A DNA stretch of 46,592 nucleotides from RZYX01 sp036654375 (GCA_036654375.1 JAVVSD010000013.1:1-46592); one strand, 5' to 3'. Positions 8,521 through 16,660 are shown, numbered from the stretch's first letter. The notes: generated by a model not told the origin, from the letters alone. Translations and numbers: made by a program.

Positions 8521-8685
8521 ATGCTTCAAACTATATTAAAAGACCTAAAGTTTGCATCAGTAGCAGGACGAGCTATAGGCGTTATTTCTATCGTACAAAA
8601 GCTCATAGTTACAGCAGTTATAGTTGTATTTGCCACACAAATAGGCAAATTCATATTAGATGAAAAAATGAAATTATCATCTTGA
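8521..8685 (+). CDS. 54-aa single-pass membrane protein inside the spoVA operon (unassigned)
   Basis: A short gene that fills the gap between spoVAD and spoVAE. It starts at ATG 8521 with GGGAGG 6-7 bp upstream (made by the last codons of spoVAD) and stops at 8683-8685, 13 bp before spoVAE. The product has a basic/amphipathic N terminus (LQTILKDLKFASVAGRA), a hydrophobic segment at about residues 20-44 and a charged tail (DEKMKLSS). The spacing, ribosome site and membrane character argue for a real gene. I do not recognise a family. It could be a small accessory subunit of the SpoVA channel; that is inference from position only. Confidence 0.7.
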   Translation: MLQTILKDLKFASVAGRAIGVISIVQKLIVTAVIVVFATQIGKFILDEKMKLSS

Positions 8686-8698
8686 ATGGGGTGGTTAA

Positions 8699-9061
8699 AT
8701 GGATTATTTAGTGTTTGTAAAGGCGTTTGTTGTTGGTGGTGTAATCTGCGTTATAGGTCAAATTTTGATTGACAACACCAAGCTAACTCCTGGGAAGATA
8801 CTTGTTGGATTTGTTGTAATCGGAGTTGTGCTTGGAGGACTTGGAATTTATCAGCCACTTGTTAAATGGGCCGAAGCGGGTGCAACAGTACCGCTTTCTG
8901 GGTTTGGATGTGCCTTGGCAGAGGGAACAAAAAAGGCAATAAAAGAGGACGGGCTTATGGGCATAATAACAGGGCCACTCTGTGCAGGCTCAGCGGGAAT
9001 TATGGCTGCCATATTAAGCGGGCTTATTGCATCATTTATAACAAAGCCAAGTGCAAAATAA
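8699..9061 (+). CDS. spoVAE: Stage V sporulation protein AE (SpoVAEb type)
   Basis: Small polytopic membrane subunit of the SpoVA dipicolinate channel, 120 residues. It carries the family pattern VGGVICVIGQILIDNTKLTPGKI, a central GATVPLSGFG, and a glycine/alanine-rich C-terminal segment (GPLCAGSAGIMAAI). Three to four hydrophobic helices are evident. It starts after GGGGTGGTTAA and ends the operon, followed 7 bp later by a terminator. Confidence 0.94.
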   Translation: MDYLVFVKAFVVGGVICVIGQILIDNTKLTPGKILVGFVVIGVVLGGLGIYQPLVKWAEAGATVPLSGFGCALAEGTKKAIKEDGLMGIITGPLCAGSAGIMAAILSGLIASFITKPSAK

Positions 9062-9067
9062 ATAAAA

Positions 9068-9095
9068 AAAGCACTCCGCAAAAGCGAAGTGCTTT
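9068..9095. terminator. Bidirectional terminator between spoVAE and a small membrane-protein gene
   Basis: AAAGCACTCCGC / GCGAAGTGCTTT forms a 12-bp stem with one mismatch and an AAAA loop. It lies between convergent genes, with A-rich sequence on the left giving a T tract for minus-strand transcripts. Confidence 0.75.
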
Positions 9096-9111
9096 AAATA
9101 TGTAGTAAAAA

Positions 9112-9306
9112 TTATGCCAATTTCTCTTCAACAGGTTCAGCAATAAATTCGTCGTCTTCGCTGTTAAATGAAACATACTGAACTTTGTTGTCGGATTCAA
9201 TGCTCTTTCTATTAAGGTATCTTTCAACAAAAAGATAAACAACACCTGCAACAGCTGCGATTGATAAAATGATTGAAAAAATCTTTAAAAACTTTTTGAA
9301 ATTCAT
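9112..9306 (-). CDS. Small single-pass membrane protein, unknown function
   Basis: A 64-residue protein with a basic N terminus (NFKKFLK), one hydrophobic segment at about residues 8-27, and an acidic tail (SEDDEFIAEPVEEK). AAGGAG lies 8 bp before the ATG and there is a recognisable promoter (9369-9396), so the gene is very likely real. The arrangement suggests a short anchor with a negatively charged cytoplasmic tail. I do not recognise a family. Confidence 0.7.
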   Translation of the reverse strand: MNFKKFLKIFSIILSIAAVAGVVYLFVERYLNRKSIESDNKVQYVSFNSEDDEFIAEPVEEKLA

Positions 9307-9368
9307 AAGAACACTCCTTCAATATAATAAGAATAAAATCCAAATAAACAAAATATATACTACGAAAT

Positions 9369-9396
9369 ATTATACCTTATACAAAATAAAAGTCAA
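9369..9396 (-). promoter_or_regulatory. Sigma-A promoter of the 64-aa membrane protein gene
   Basis: On the minus strand TTGACT (9391-9396), a 16-bp spacer and TATAAT (9369-9374). The 13 bases ending in the -10, TATAAGGTATAAT, are identical to those at the ackA promoter. Confidence 0.65.
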
Positions 9397-9423
9397 TACA
9401 ATAGCACAAATAAAAAAGCACAA

Positions 9424-9448
9424 ATAAAAAAACGACGCTTAAGCGTCG
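9424..9448 (-). terminator. Terminator of rpsT
   Basis: The palindrome CGACGCTTAAGCGTCG (9433-9448) is followed on the minus strand by TTTTTTTAT. It lies about 30 bp beyond the rpsT stop. Confidence 0.8.
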
Positions 9449-9476
9449 CTTTATCACTTGCTAACGAAAAAATCAA

Positions 9477-9728
9477 TTAGTTGCACTTTGATGCAAGAGT
9501 TGACTTTTTACGAGCGGCATTATTCTTATGAAGAAGCCCCTTAGCAGCAGCTTGATCAATCTTCTTAATAGCGATTTTTACAAGCTCATCTCTGTTTTCT
9601 GCACCAGATTCAATAGCGACATTAGCCTTCTTGATAGCTGTTTTAAGAGCAGAGTTTTTCGACTTATTACGCTGTGCCTTTGTTTCATTAACAACAACAC
9701 GCTTTTTAGCTGATTTAATGTTAGGCAT
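9477..9728 (-). CDS. rpsT: 30S ribosomal protein S20
   Basis: Primary 16S rRNA-binding protein of the small subunit. The 83-residue product begins PNIKSAKKRVVVNETK and is rich in Lys and Ala, typical of S20. The start at ATG 9726-9728 has GGAGGTGTGATA directly upstream; a longer in-frame reading to 9806 would add 26 residues not found in S20. It is divergent from gpr, an arrangement common in Firmicutes. Confidence 0.96.
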   Translation of the reverse strand: MPNIKSAKKRVVVNETKAQRNKSKNSALKTAIKKANVAIESGAENRDELVKIAIKKIDQAAAKGLLHKNNAARKKSTLASKCN

Positions 9729-9762
9729 TATCACACCTCCTTTAGCAACTGTACAGGTATAT

Positions 9763-9791
9763 ATAATATCACCATTTACCACAAATTGCAA
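9763..9791 (-). promoter_or_regulatory. Sigma-A promoter of rpsT
   Basis: On the minus strand TTGCAA (9786-9791), a 17-bp spacer and TATTAT (9763-9768), leaving a leader of roughly 28 nt. Confidence 0.55.
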
Positions 9792-9866
9792 TAAATATTT
9801 TTTCAATCTTTCATTTTATTTTTAACCTAAAAATCCAATAATAAACAATAGATTAGGGGGCTTTAA

Positions 9867-10751
9867 ATGAATTACAGAACAGACCTTGCACTGGAAAAGC
9901 AAGAAGAGTATGGTAGCGGAGAAATAAGCGGTGTAAAGCACACAGAAACAGAAAAGGAATCCTGTACAATTTCAAAAATAGAGGTGCTTGACAAGGAGGG
10001 CGTAGAATCAATTGGGAAACCGATTGGAAACTATATAACGATAGAGGTGCCAAGCTTTTCAAAGGACGGAGAAATTCTTGACGACCGTCTGACAGCAATA
10101 AAAGACGAGCTAATTTCACTGCTGCCAAAAGAAGGGCTTGTCATGGTTGTTGGTCTTGGCAATGAAAATATAACGCCAGATGCACTTGGGCCAAGAACAG
10201 TAGAAAAGATACTGGCAACAAGGCATATAAGTACCGAACTCGCAAAATCAGTTGGGCTTGAAGGTCTTCGTATGGTTGCCGTTGTGGCTCCTGGGGTGCT
10301 TGGACAGACAGGCATTGAAACAGGCGAAATAATACTTGGGGTTGCAAAAAGTGTTAAGCCAGTTGCAATAATAACTATTGATGCGTTGGCGTCAAGACGC
10401 CTTTCAAGGCTTGGATGCACTGTGCAAATTGCAGATACTGGTGTAACTCCTGGCTCAGGCGTTGGAAATGCAAGAGCAGAGATAAACGAGCAAACGATTG
10501 GAGTGCCAGTAATTTCAATGGGTGTCCCAACAGTTGTGGACGCTGTGACTCTTGCGTATGACCTACTTGGAGGAGAAGAGAGTGAACAGGAACTTTCTAA
10601 AAGGCTTGAGGATAAAGGTGAACAGATGATAGTAACTCCCAGAGAAATTGATTTAATGATAGATAGAGCGGCAAAACTTTTGGCACTTTCCATCAACTGT
10701 GCATTACAACAAACGCTAACTGTTGAAGATATAATGGCAATGACCTCATAA
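9867..10751 (+). CDS. gpr: Germination protease GPR (spore protease)
   Basis: Aspartate-type endopeptidase of family A25 that degrades the small acid-soluble DNA-binding proteins when spores germinate. It is made as a zymogen in the forespore and loses a short N-terminal propeptide. The 294-residue protein shows YRTDLALE near the N terminus (the propeptide/cleavage region), MVVGLGNENITPDALGP, VAPGVLGQTGIETGEI, TIDALASRRLSRL and QIADTGVTPGSGVGN, all hallmarks of the family; it is shorter than Bacillus GPR. The ATG follows GGGGGCTTTAA. spoIIP follows after a short gap that contains its own sporulation-type promoter. Confidence 0.96.
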   Translation: MNYRTDLALEKQEEYGSGEISGVKHTETEKESCTISKIEVLDKEGVESIGKPIGNYITIEVPSFSKDGEILDDRLTAIKDELISLLPKEGLVMVVGLGNENITPDALGPRTVEKILATRHISTELAKSVGLEGLRMVAVVAPGVLGQTGIETGEIILGVAKSVKPVAIITIDALASRRLSRLGCTVQIADTGVTPGSGVGNARAEINEQTIGVPVISMGVPTVVDAVTLAYDLLGGEESEQELSKRLEDKGEQMIVTPREIDLMIDRAAKLLALSINCALQQTLTVEDIMAMTS

Positions 10752-10774
10752 AATTATTGCTTTTAGCATACGCT
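10746..10774 (+). promoter_or_regulatory. Candidate sigma-E promoter of spoIIP
   Basis: TCATAAA (10746-10752), a 14-bp spacer and CATACGCT (10767-10774) resemble the sigma-E consensus of TCATATT and CATACA-T at this spacing. spoIIP is sigma-E dependent in Bacillus subtilis. The predicted start near 10781 rules out the TTG at 10783 as a useful start codon. Confidence 0.5.
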
Positions 10775-10836
10775 TAATTAAGTTGAAAAATAAAAGCCTA
10801 TATTTTCGACAAAGTAAATCCTCGGGGGAAAGTGCT

Positions 10837-12009
10837 GTGAAAAAATCCAACAACTCAAATTCCAGAATAAGATATATGGCTGCAGTTATGTTGCCAGTAT
10901 GTATAATAATAACCGCAAGCTTTTTTGCAAAGCCTTTTTCGCAAAGCTGTGGTAAGATAGCCCTTGCTTTTGCAGGGGCATCAATGCCCGAGGGTTCAAT
11001 AAACATGATAAAATCGGAAATGTCTGGCAACACTCAAACACGCGTTGATTCAGTAATAAATCAGTCTGGTATAACTCAGCCAAAGACAACGCAGAATCAA
11101 AATCCAACATCACCAAATATTCAAACTCCTGCGCCATATAACCAACTCCAGACGCCAAGTGACATACAGGCGTTGATAGAGCGAGCAAAAGTGGAACAAG
11201 CAAAAGCAAAAAATTCAGGCAAGATTATTGAAAAAAATTATGCAAATATAAGTGCCACATATAAATTTCAAAATGTATTTGTCAAAAATGTAACAGATAC
11301 TAAAACAGTGAATATTGAAAGCACCTTGGCAAAGCAAGCAGATTTAAAAATTTCTGACAAGTCACAGCCAACGGTTTTGCTATATCATACCCACACAACA
11401 GAGGCATATGAAACTCTGGACAGAGGCTGGTATTCAACAGAGTTTAGAACAAGAAGCAAAAATCCACAGACGAATATGGTAAGGGTTGGACTTGCAATAA
11501 AGCAGAGGCTCGAGGCGGCAGGCTTTGTGGTGCTTCATGACACACACATACATGACACATCGTACAACGGCTCATATGGCCGTTCAAGAGCGTGTATTGA
11601 TGAATACAAAAAGAAGTATCCAAGCCTTAAGGTGATTATTGATGTTCATCGTGACGGTATGCAACAAAAAGATGGTACAAAGCTTAAACCAACCGCAAGC
11701 ATAAGCGGAAAAAAAGCAGCACAAATAATGATAATTACAGGATGTCAGGATGGCAAAGTTACAGATTTTCCTGATTGGGAACAGAACCTTGTTTTTGCAC
11801 TTCAACTTCAAAAAAAGGTAGAGGACTCATATCCTGGTTTAATGCGACCTGTATTTTTTAGCCCCAGAAAATATAATATGGATACATCGCATTGTGGAGT
11901 TTTGCTTGAGGTTGGAAGTGATTCAAACACACTTGAGGAAGCAGTTTATTCAGGCGAGCTGATAGGTAATTCACTGGCAGCCTTGATGAATGACTATGTG
12001 ACATCATAA
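10837..12009 (+). CDS. spoIIP: Stage II sporulation protein P
   Basis: Peptidoglycan amidase and endopeptidase of the SpoIIDMP complex that removes septal wall and drives engulfment. The protein has a membrane anchor near its N terminus (about residues 13-35), a low-complexity Gln/Thr/Pro linker (QTPAPYNQLQTPSD), then the catalytic domain with LLYHTHTTEAY, a central DVHRDG and the C-terminal LLEVGSDSNTLEEA. The His and Glu residues are the zinc ligands in characterised SpoIIP. I choose the GTG at 10837-10839 (390 residues), 4 bp after a GGGGGAAAG stretch. The upstream TTG at 10783 has no ribosome site and sits at the predicted transcription start. Confidence 0.93.
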   Translation: MKKSNNSNSRIRYMAAVMLPVCIIITASFFAKPFSQSCGKIALAFAGASMPEGSINMIKSEMSGNTQTRVDSVINQSGITQPKTTQNQNPTSPNIQTPAPYNQLQTPSDIQALIERAKVEQAKAKNSGKIIEKNYANISATYKFQNVFVKNVTDTKTVNIESTLAKQADLKISDKSQPTVLLYHTHTTEAYETLDRGWYSTEFRTRSKNPQTNMVRVGLAIKQRLEAAGFVVLHDTHIHDTSYNGSYGRSRACIDEYKKKYPSLKVIIDVHRDGMQQKDGTKLKPTASISGKKAAQIMIITGCQDGKVTDFPDWEQNLVFALQLQKKVEDSYPGLMRPVFFSPRKYNMDTSHCGVLLEVGSDSNTLEEAVYSGELIGNSLAALMNDYVTS

Positions 12010-12020
12010 AGGATGGTTTA

Positions 12021-12335
12021 ATGAAAAGAATATTAAGGATGTATGCAGTGCTAACAACAATCTGTTTGTGTGTTATAACGCTGACGGTTGGAGTTTTGAC
12101 GGCAGAAAGCAACACAAGAGCAATAAGCTTTGGTGAGGAGTATGAAGTGGTTGCTATATATAACACAGGTGATGAGAAAATTGGCATATCATCCGGTGAT
12201 AAAAGCTTTGAAGTACCAAGTGAGATTTTGAAAAAGTTGAAAGAGAAAGTAAAGGACACAGTTCTTTTTCTATCTCCCGTAATAAACAATTTAGATTGGC
12301 TGGCAGAAAATATAACAGATTTATTAAAAGACTAA
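12021..12335 (+). CDS. Small exported protein downstream of spoIIP, unknown function
   Basis: A 104-residue protein with a signal peptide or N-terminal anchor (KRILRMYAVLTTICLCVITLTV; possible cleavage after VLTA-E). A short region of predicted strands (EEYEVVAIYN) and an amphipathic Lys-rich helix (SEILKKLKEKVKD) follow. It begins 11 bp after spoIIP with AAAGGATGG in front of the ATG, and a terminator follows directly, so it is the last gene of the spoIIP unit. I recognise no family; a sporulation role is suggested only by position. Confidence 0.7.
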   Translation: MKRILRMYAVLTTICLCVITLTVGVLTAESNTRAISFGEEYEVVAIYNTGDEKIGISSGDKSFEVPSEILKKLKEKVKDTVLFLSPVINNLDWLAENITDLLKD

Positions 12336-12371
12336 AAGAGCGACAGTAAATATAATTACTATTGCTCTTTT
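12334..12371 (+). terminator. Terminator of the spoIIP unit
   Basis: AAAAGAGCGACAGTAA / TTACTATTGCTCTTTT forms a long imperfect stem with a short loop, overlapping the stop codon of the small exported protein, followed by GCTTTTTG. Confidence 0.75.
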
Positions 12372-12381
12372 GCTTTTTGTG

Positions 12382-12410
12382 TTGTAAAAAAATCACAGTA
12401 GCTTTATAAT
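12382..12410 (+). promoter_or_regulatory. Sigma-A promoter of the YaiI/YqxD-family gene
   Basis: TTGTAA (12382-12387), a 17-bp spacer and a perfect TATAAT (12405-12410), about 30 bp before the start codon. Confidence 0.65.
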
Positions 12411-12439
12411 GAGGATATATTGTAAAACAAGGTGATAAT

Positions 12440-12874
12440 TTGAGAATTTTAATTGATGCAGATGGCTGTCCAGTTGTGGATATTGCGTGCATTGTTGCAA
12501 AAAGCACTGGTACAGAGTGCATAATACTATGTGACACTTCACATATGTTTTCAAAAGATGGTGCAAAAACAATAACAGTTTCAAAAGGTGCAGACAGCGT
12601 TGACTTTGCACTTGTAAATATGCTACAAAAAGGCGATATAGTAATAACCCAGGACTACGGCTTGGCGGCAATGTGCCTTGCAAGAAATGCAATATCCATA
12701 AATCAAGATGGTATGGTGTATAGTGACCAAAATATAGATGCGTTGCTTCTTGCACGCCACAATGCAAAAAAAATAAGAAATGCAGGTGGCAGGCTAAAAG
12801 GACCATCCAAGCGAACTCAGTCGCAAAATGAAGCATTTTGTGAGAAGCTACAAAAGACAATAAGTGAAAATTAG
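12440..12874 (+). CDS. YaiI/YqxD family protein (UPF0178, DUF188)
   Basis: A 144-residue member of the widespread UPF0178 family, which has a PIN-like predicted nuclease fold but no firmly established role. It shows the family signature DADGCPV at the N terminus, GADSVDFALV, the ITQDYGLAA segment and the C-terminal AGGRLKGPSKR. The conserved aspartates (in DADGCP, SVDFA and TQDYG) are laid out like a metal-binding site. It starts with TTG at 12440, preceded by AAGGTGAT; the homologous N terminus begins exactly there. Confidence 0.88.
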   Translation: MRILIDADGCPVVDIACIVAKSTGTECIILCDTSHMFSKDGAKTITVSKGADSVDFALVNMLQKGDIVITQDYGLAAMCLARNAISINQDGMVYSDQNIDALLLARHNAKKIRNAGGRLKGPSKRTQSQNEAFCEKLQKTISEN

Positions 12875-12880
12875 AGCAAA

Positions 12881-12918
12881 AAAACCTGTAAGCTTTATGC
12901 TTACAGGTTTTTTTTATT
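12881..12918. terminator. Bidirectional terminator
   Basis: AACCTGTAAGC / GCTTACAGGTT with a TTTAT loop, flanked by A-rich sequence on the left and TTTTTTTT on the right. It serves both the UPF0178 gene and the convergent PH-domain gene. Confidence 0.9.
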
Positions 12919-14362
12919 CTTTAAGGGACTCCACACTATCAAATTCAAGCATTTTATCAAATAGTTTATCAAACCTGTCAGATGGGAAATAACCAACTAA
13001 ATTTGTTTGATTAGTAACAGAAGAAAGAATACTTACCTCGCCTTTATAAAGACCAAAGTGCCTGCTTAATGGGCCGCTTTTCGTACTTGCGTTTTGTATT
13101 TTACTGAAGGGTACAATAATTGTGCGTTTAAGAAAAATCCCAGTTGTTATAACTGATTTTTCTTCAAGAATATCTAAAGCCTTAGTCTTGTGAGAGGCAA
13201 TTGCACAAAGGAGGAAAAATGCCAAAATAATAACTCCAACCCACCAATAGTGAAAAAGGCTTGCAATAGCAATGGCGATAAGTCCCCAAACCAAATAAGG
13301 GCCACTAATAGGGAAAAAAGCGGATTTTGGAGAAGCCTCACCAATGCCTTTGATTACAAACTGTGGTGCAAGCTCGCTCAAAATGGAATCAAGTTCCTGT
13401 TTTGTAACAAGAAGACAAAAAACAGGAGTTTGTTGATTTTCTTCATCACCCATTCCAACACTGATAAGCTCACCATAATAAAGGTTAAAAAATCTTGCAA
13501 GAATTGGTTGTTTTAAAACAACAGCATTTATCTTTTCAAGCGGAACACTAAACTGTCGCTTTGTAATAAGCCCATATGAAATAACTGCCTTGTCATTTTG
13601 CTTACCAATTTTAAAATTGAGATAGCGTATAAATGGTGAAACGCATTGAACAAGTATTGGCCCGACAACAAGCAAGATGGCTATTATTGAAGAAAAGACA
13701 GAGCTTTTTGCTGAGGAGTCTTGAAATTGAGCTATAAGCACGCCGGCAAGCATTATTGCAGACAGCACAACGCTTCCAACGGAGATGCTCAAAAGACCAT
13801 GTTTAATTACACGATCTGTTGAAAATTCAAAAATAGGTGTAATGTCATCGGATTTAGCTTTTACAGTATTTCCGTCACTATCGATTTTATCTGGTGCGTC
13901 TGGAGTAAGACTCTTTTTAAACTCTTCTGCAATAGAACGAGAAAGCACGATGTTGAAATCTGTTTTATCTGCAGTGACAGAAGAATTTATATCAATTTGA
14001 AGCCTGTATGTATTAAAAATGCGGTCAATAATACCCTGCTGAAAGTTAACAGTTGCAATACTTGAAAGTTTAACTGTTGTTTTCTTTTGCTCAATTAGCT
14101 GCCTTTTGTCAACAACTAAATTTCCGTCTTCAACATAAAAAAATGTTTTTCTCCATCTAAAAAAGTTAAAAAGTGCAATAGCAATTATAATAGCAAGAAA
14201 AACTCCAATAGAAATAAAAGCAGAAGATGAGCTTATGCCACTTTCCTGAATGCTCGATATTTCGTCCGTAAGACTAAACACAACAAAAGCAATAAAAACC
14301 CAAGTGGTTTTAAGAGTGTTTGCGATAATGGAGGAAAAATGGCAGCGAATACCTTTATCCAA
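12914..14362 (-). CDS. Membrane protein with bacterial PH domains (YdbT-like)
   Basis: A 482-residue membrane protein with paired hydrophobic helices (about residues 14-65, 185-240 and 345-385), each followed by a soluble bacterial PH (bPH2) domain of about 100 residues. The repeats share features such as RHFGLYKGEVSI and RIFNTYRLQIDI, the latter resembling the neighbouring gene's RIFGLSKVSIT. The architecture matches B. subtilis YdbT. It overlaps the preceding gene by 8 bp, so the two are translationally coupled and probably form one complex. The biological role is poorly known; related pairs are linked to envelope stress or resistance to some antimicrobials. Confidence 0.82.
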   Translation of the reverse strand: MDKGIRCHFSSIIANTLKTTWVFIAFVVFSLTDEISSIQESGISSSSAFISIGVFLAIIIAIALFNFFRWRKTFFYVEDGNLVVDKRQLIEQKKTTVKLSSIATVNFQQGIIDRIFNTYRLQIDINSSVTADKTDFNIVLSRSIAEEFKKSLTPDAPDKIDSDGNTVKAKSDDITPIFEFSTDRVIKHGLLSISVGSVVLSAIMLAGVLIAQFQDSSAKSSVFSSIIAILLVVGPILVQCVSPFIRYLNFKIGKQNDKAVISYGLITKRQFSVPLEKINAVVLKQPILARFFNLYYGELISVGMGDEENQQTPVFCLLVTKQELDSILSELAPQFVIKGIGEASPKSAFFPISGPYLVWGLIAIAIASLFHYWWVGVIILAFFLLCAIASHKTKALDILEEKSVITTGIFLKRTIIVPFSKIQNASTKSGPLSRHFGLYKGEVSILSSVTNQTNLVGYFPSDRFDKLFDKMLEFDSVESLKE

Positions 14363-14846
14363 TATCTTTCACTCCTTGTTCTTTAACAATATTATTTATC
14401 CTGACTTTTAGGCTGTCTGCAATTTCCTGTGCAATTTCGTCGTCCAAAAATCTAATGACAATAACACCTCCGGCAGTGGTGATAGATACTTTGGAAAGCC
14501 CAAATATTCTGTCGATAGGGCCACGGCTAACAGCTATCTGATGAATACGCTCAATAGGTGCAATGGACTTTTTGATAAACCACAAGCCCTCAACAACGAC
14601 AAACATCTCACTGTCAATATAGTACCTGTATCGCTTGTATCTAAAGACAGGAGCTATGATGTCATATAAAATGCAAATAATTGCCAATATTCCTAAAGCA
14701 ATATACACATAAGAGGGGATTTTTATGTTTTCAGACAATAATATGGCAACTGTAATTATGATAGTGATTAATAGCATGATTGACCATATTATGGAGTTAA
14801 GTCGCATACAGCCAATTGCTTTTTTGTTTAAGGTTTTGTATTCCAT
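14355..14846 (-). CDS. Membrane protein with one bacterial PH domain (YdbS-like)
   Basis: A 163-residue protein with two membrane helices (about residues 18-40 and 47-70) followed by one bPH2 domain. That domain carries the characteristic KRYRYYIDSEMFVVVEGLWF and PIERIHQIAVSRGPIDRIFGLSKVSITTAGG. It starts after TAGGATGTGAAAAC and overlaps the larger PH-domain gene by 8 bp. This reproduces the ydbS-ydbT pair of Bacillus. Function is unknown beyond being a likely membrane complex. Confidence 0.82.
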   Translation of the reverse strand: MEYKTLNKKAIGCMRLNSIIWSIMLLITIIITVAILLSENIKIPSYVYIALGILAIICILYDIIAPVFRYKRYRYYIDSEMFVVVEGLWFIKKSIAPIERIHQIAVSRGPIDRIFGLSKVSITTAGGVIVIRFLDDEIAQEIADSLKVRINNIVKEQGVKDIG

Positions 14847-14921
14847 GTTTTCACATCCTAAATAATTAATATTATAATAATACTATAAAAGAGATATGTT
14901 TTCAATGTTATATAGCCACAT

Positions 14922-14957
14922 AAAAAAATAACCCAGGTTGTTATTTTAACCTGGGTT
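14922..14957 (-). terminator. Terminator of the FGGY kinase gene
   Basis: AACCCAGGTT (14930-14939) pairs with AACCTGGGTT (14948-14957); reading the minus strand the stem is followed by ATTTTTTTA. Confidence 0.85.
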
Positions 14958-14962
14958 TAAAA

Positions 14963-16492
14963 TCATTTTTGATATTTCTTGTAAAGTGGCTCAAGCTTAT
15001 GAAATATCTTTGTAAAGATATCGGAGTAAAGCCTTTTATAAATCTTATGCTCTTCCAAATCGGGTTGAAATTCATCTTTGATGTGAACCATAGAAGCAAT
15101 GGCGTCATCGTAATTCTTAAAGACTCCTCTTGAAACAAAGGCAACCATAGAACTTCCAAGACCGCAAGCTTCATAAGTCTGTATACGATATACAGGAAGC
15201 CCAAACATATTTGCGGTAATCTGGCAAATTTCATCACTCTGTGAGCCGCCACCAGCAAGATAAACACAGTCAATATTGGACTTGCTACGCTTTTCAAGAG
15301 TATGTAGTCCGTCCATAAGAGCAAAGTTAATGCCTTCAATAATTGCACGGTATATGTGGATTCGTGTGTGAACATCAGAAAATCCAATTACAGAGCCTTT
15401 AGCCTTAGGCATTACAACGCCAGGTGTAAAATAGGGCTGAAGCATAAGCCCATCACAACCAGCGGGAATTTCACGAAGCCTTGCATTCAGCAAATCTTCT
15501 GGAGGAACTCCAAGCTCAGCAGCCTGCTGAACTTCTTTGTGACCAAATTCATTTTTAAACCATGAAATAAGCCAATAACCGCGATAAATCTGAACTTCAG
15601 GGTTATAGTGGTCTTTCAAAACTGCTGGATATGCAGGCATGAACCGCAATGGCTCAACATAATTTGAAGTAGTTATCTGAATAGTTGCGGTAGTGCCAAA
15701 GCTTATAGCAGCCTTGTTTGGTGTGGTTACAGAAAGCCCAAGTGTTTCACAGCCCTTGTCAGAGCCAGTTGCAATAATTGGCATTCCAATTGCAATTCCA
15801 GTGTATTCAGACGCTTCTCTTGTAATTCCACCAATAAGGTCGCCGGGTTCAATAAGGTCAATAAGCTTTTCAGGTTCAATGTCAAAAAGACAGCGGGAAA
15901 TATCGTTTGGACCTTGCCATTTTCTGTTTTTACTATCAAATGGAATATGTCCAATCATGTTTGCAGTTGAATCAATTAATTTTCCGGAAAGCTTAAAGGT
16001 TATGTATCCCGAAAGATAAATAAACTTATATGTTTTAGCCCAAATGTCAGGCTCATTTTCCATAATCCAGTTACAGGCAGCAACCTTTTTTTGAAGCTCA
16101 ACAGCCTCTTTCATTCCAACAGCATGAAAAGCGGCTTCTTTTGACTTTGGAATAGACTTAGTGCTTTCACGCTTATCAAGCCAAAGAATGATGTCGCGTA
16201 AAGGCTGGCCATTTTTATCAACACATAAAGCACTGTCACGAATTGTAGTGCTGGTTACAGCAATGATGTCGTTCCAAAGGGTACCGGCTTTTTCTTTAAG
16301 AGCAAGGCTAACTTCGCAGATAGAATCCCAATAAAAATCAGCTTTTTGTTCTGCCCAGTTTGGATTTTTTGAAAAATAAGGTGAACTAAATTTCTTTTGT
16401 GCTTTTAAAACGATATCACCGTTTGGGCTAACAAGTAAGGCACGAGCACTTTGAGTACCAATGTCGAATGTTAAAACGAGTGGTGTAGACAT
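14963..16492 (-). CDS. FGGY-family carbohydrate kinase (xylulokinase-like)
   Basis: ATP-dependent sugar kinase of 509 residues. The N-terminal FGGY domain starts with LTFDIGTQSARALLV (phosphate 1 motif) and contains ILWLDKRES. The C-terminal domain shows AISFGTTATIQIT, GCDGLMLQPYFTPG and YLAGGGSQSDEICQITANMFGLPV, with the adenosine-binding glycines. Closest by eye to xylulokinase or related pentulose/hexulose kinases, but the exact sugar cannot be read. GAGGAG sits 9 bp before the ATG. It is monocistronic, with a near-consensus promoter and a candidate operator. No isomerase or transporter is adjacent. Confidence 0.87.
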   Translation of the reverse strand: MSTPLVLTFDIGTQSARALLVSPNGDIVLKAQKKFSSPYFSKNPNWAEQKADFYWDSICEVSLALKEKAGTLWNDIIAVTSTTIRDSALCVDKNGQPLRDIILWLDKRESTKSIPKSKEAAFHAVGMKEAVELQKKVAACNWIMENEPDIWAKTYKFIYLSGYITFKLSGKLIDSTANMIGHIPFDSKNRKWQGPNDISRCLFDIEPEKLIDLIEPGDLIGGITREASEYTGIAIGMPIIATGSDKGCETLGLSVTTPNKAAISFGTTATIQITTSNYVEPLRFMPAYPAVLKDHYNPEVQIYRGYWLISWFKNEFGHKEVQQAAELGVPPEDLLNARLREIPAGCDGLMLQPYFTPGVVMPKAKGSVIGFSDVHTRIHIYRAIIEGINFALMDGLHTLEKRSKSNIDCVYLAGGGSQSDEICQITANMFGLPVYRIQTYEACGLGSSMVAFVSRGVFKNYDDAIASMVHIKDEFQPDLEEHKIYKRLYSDIFTKIFHKLEPLYKKYQK

Positions 16493-16660
16493 TTTGAAAC
16501 ACTCCTCTCAATATTTACATAAAGCCAAAAATAAACAAGAAATTAATAAGCGTACTTATATAATAATGTACACATAGTATTGTTGATATAAAATTGTATT
16601 CCGAAGCTCTGAAAACATAATAAAAATATATAATTACCAGAACTTTTCTATCTATTTTTA

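Noticed and set aside
9788..9820. Sigma-G promoter for gpr
   Set aside because: A CATTTTA-like -10 exists but the -35 does not fit; not convincing by eye.
10031..10696. Long open frame (221 codons) on the minus strand opposite gpr
   Set aside because: The plus strand encodes an unmistakable GPR protease; the antisense frame has no ribosome site or recognisable domain.
12393..12860. 155-codon open frame opposite the UPF0178 gene
   Set aside because: Shadow of a real gene; composition is rich in Leu, His and Cys as expected for antisense reading.
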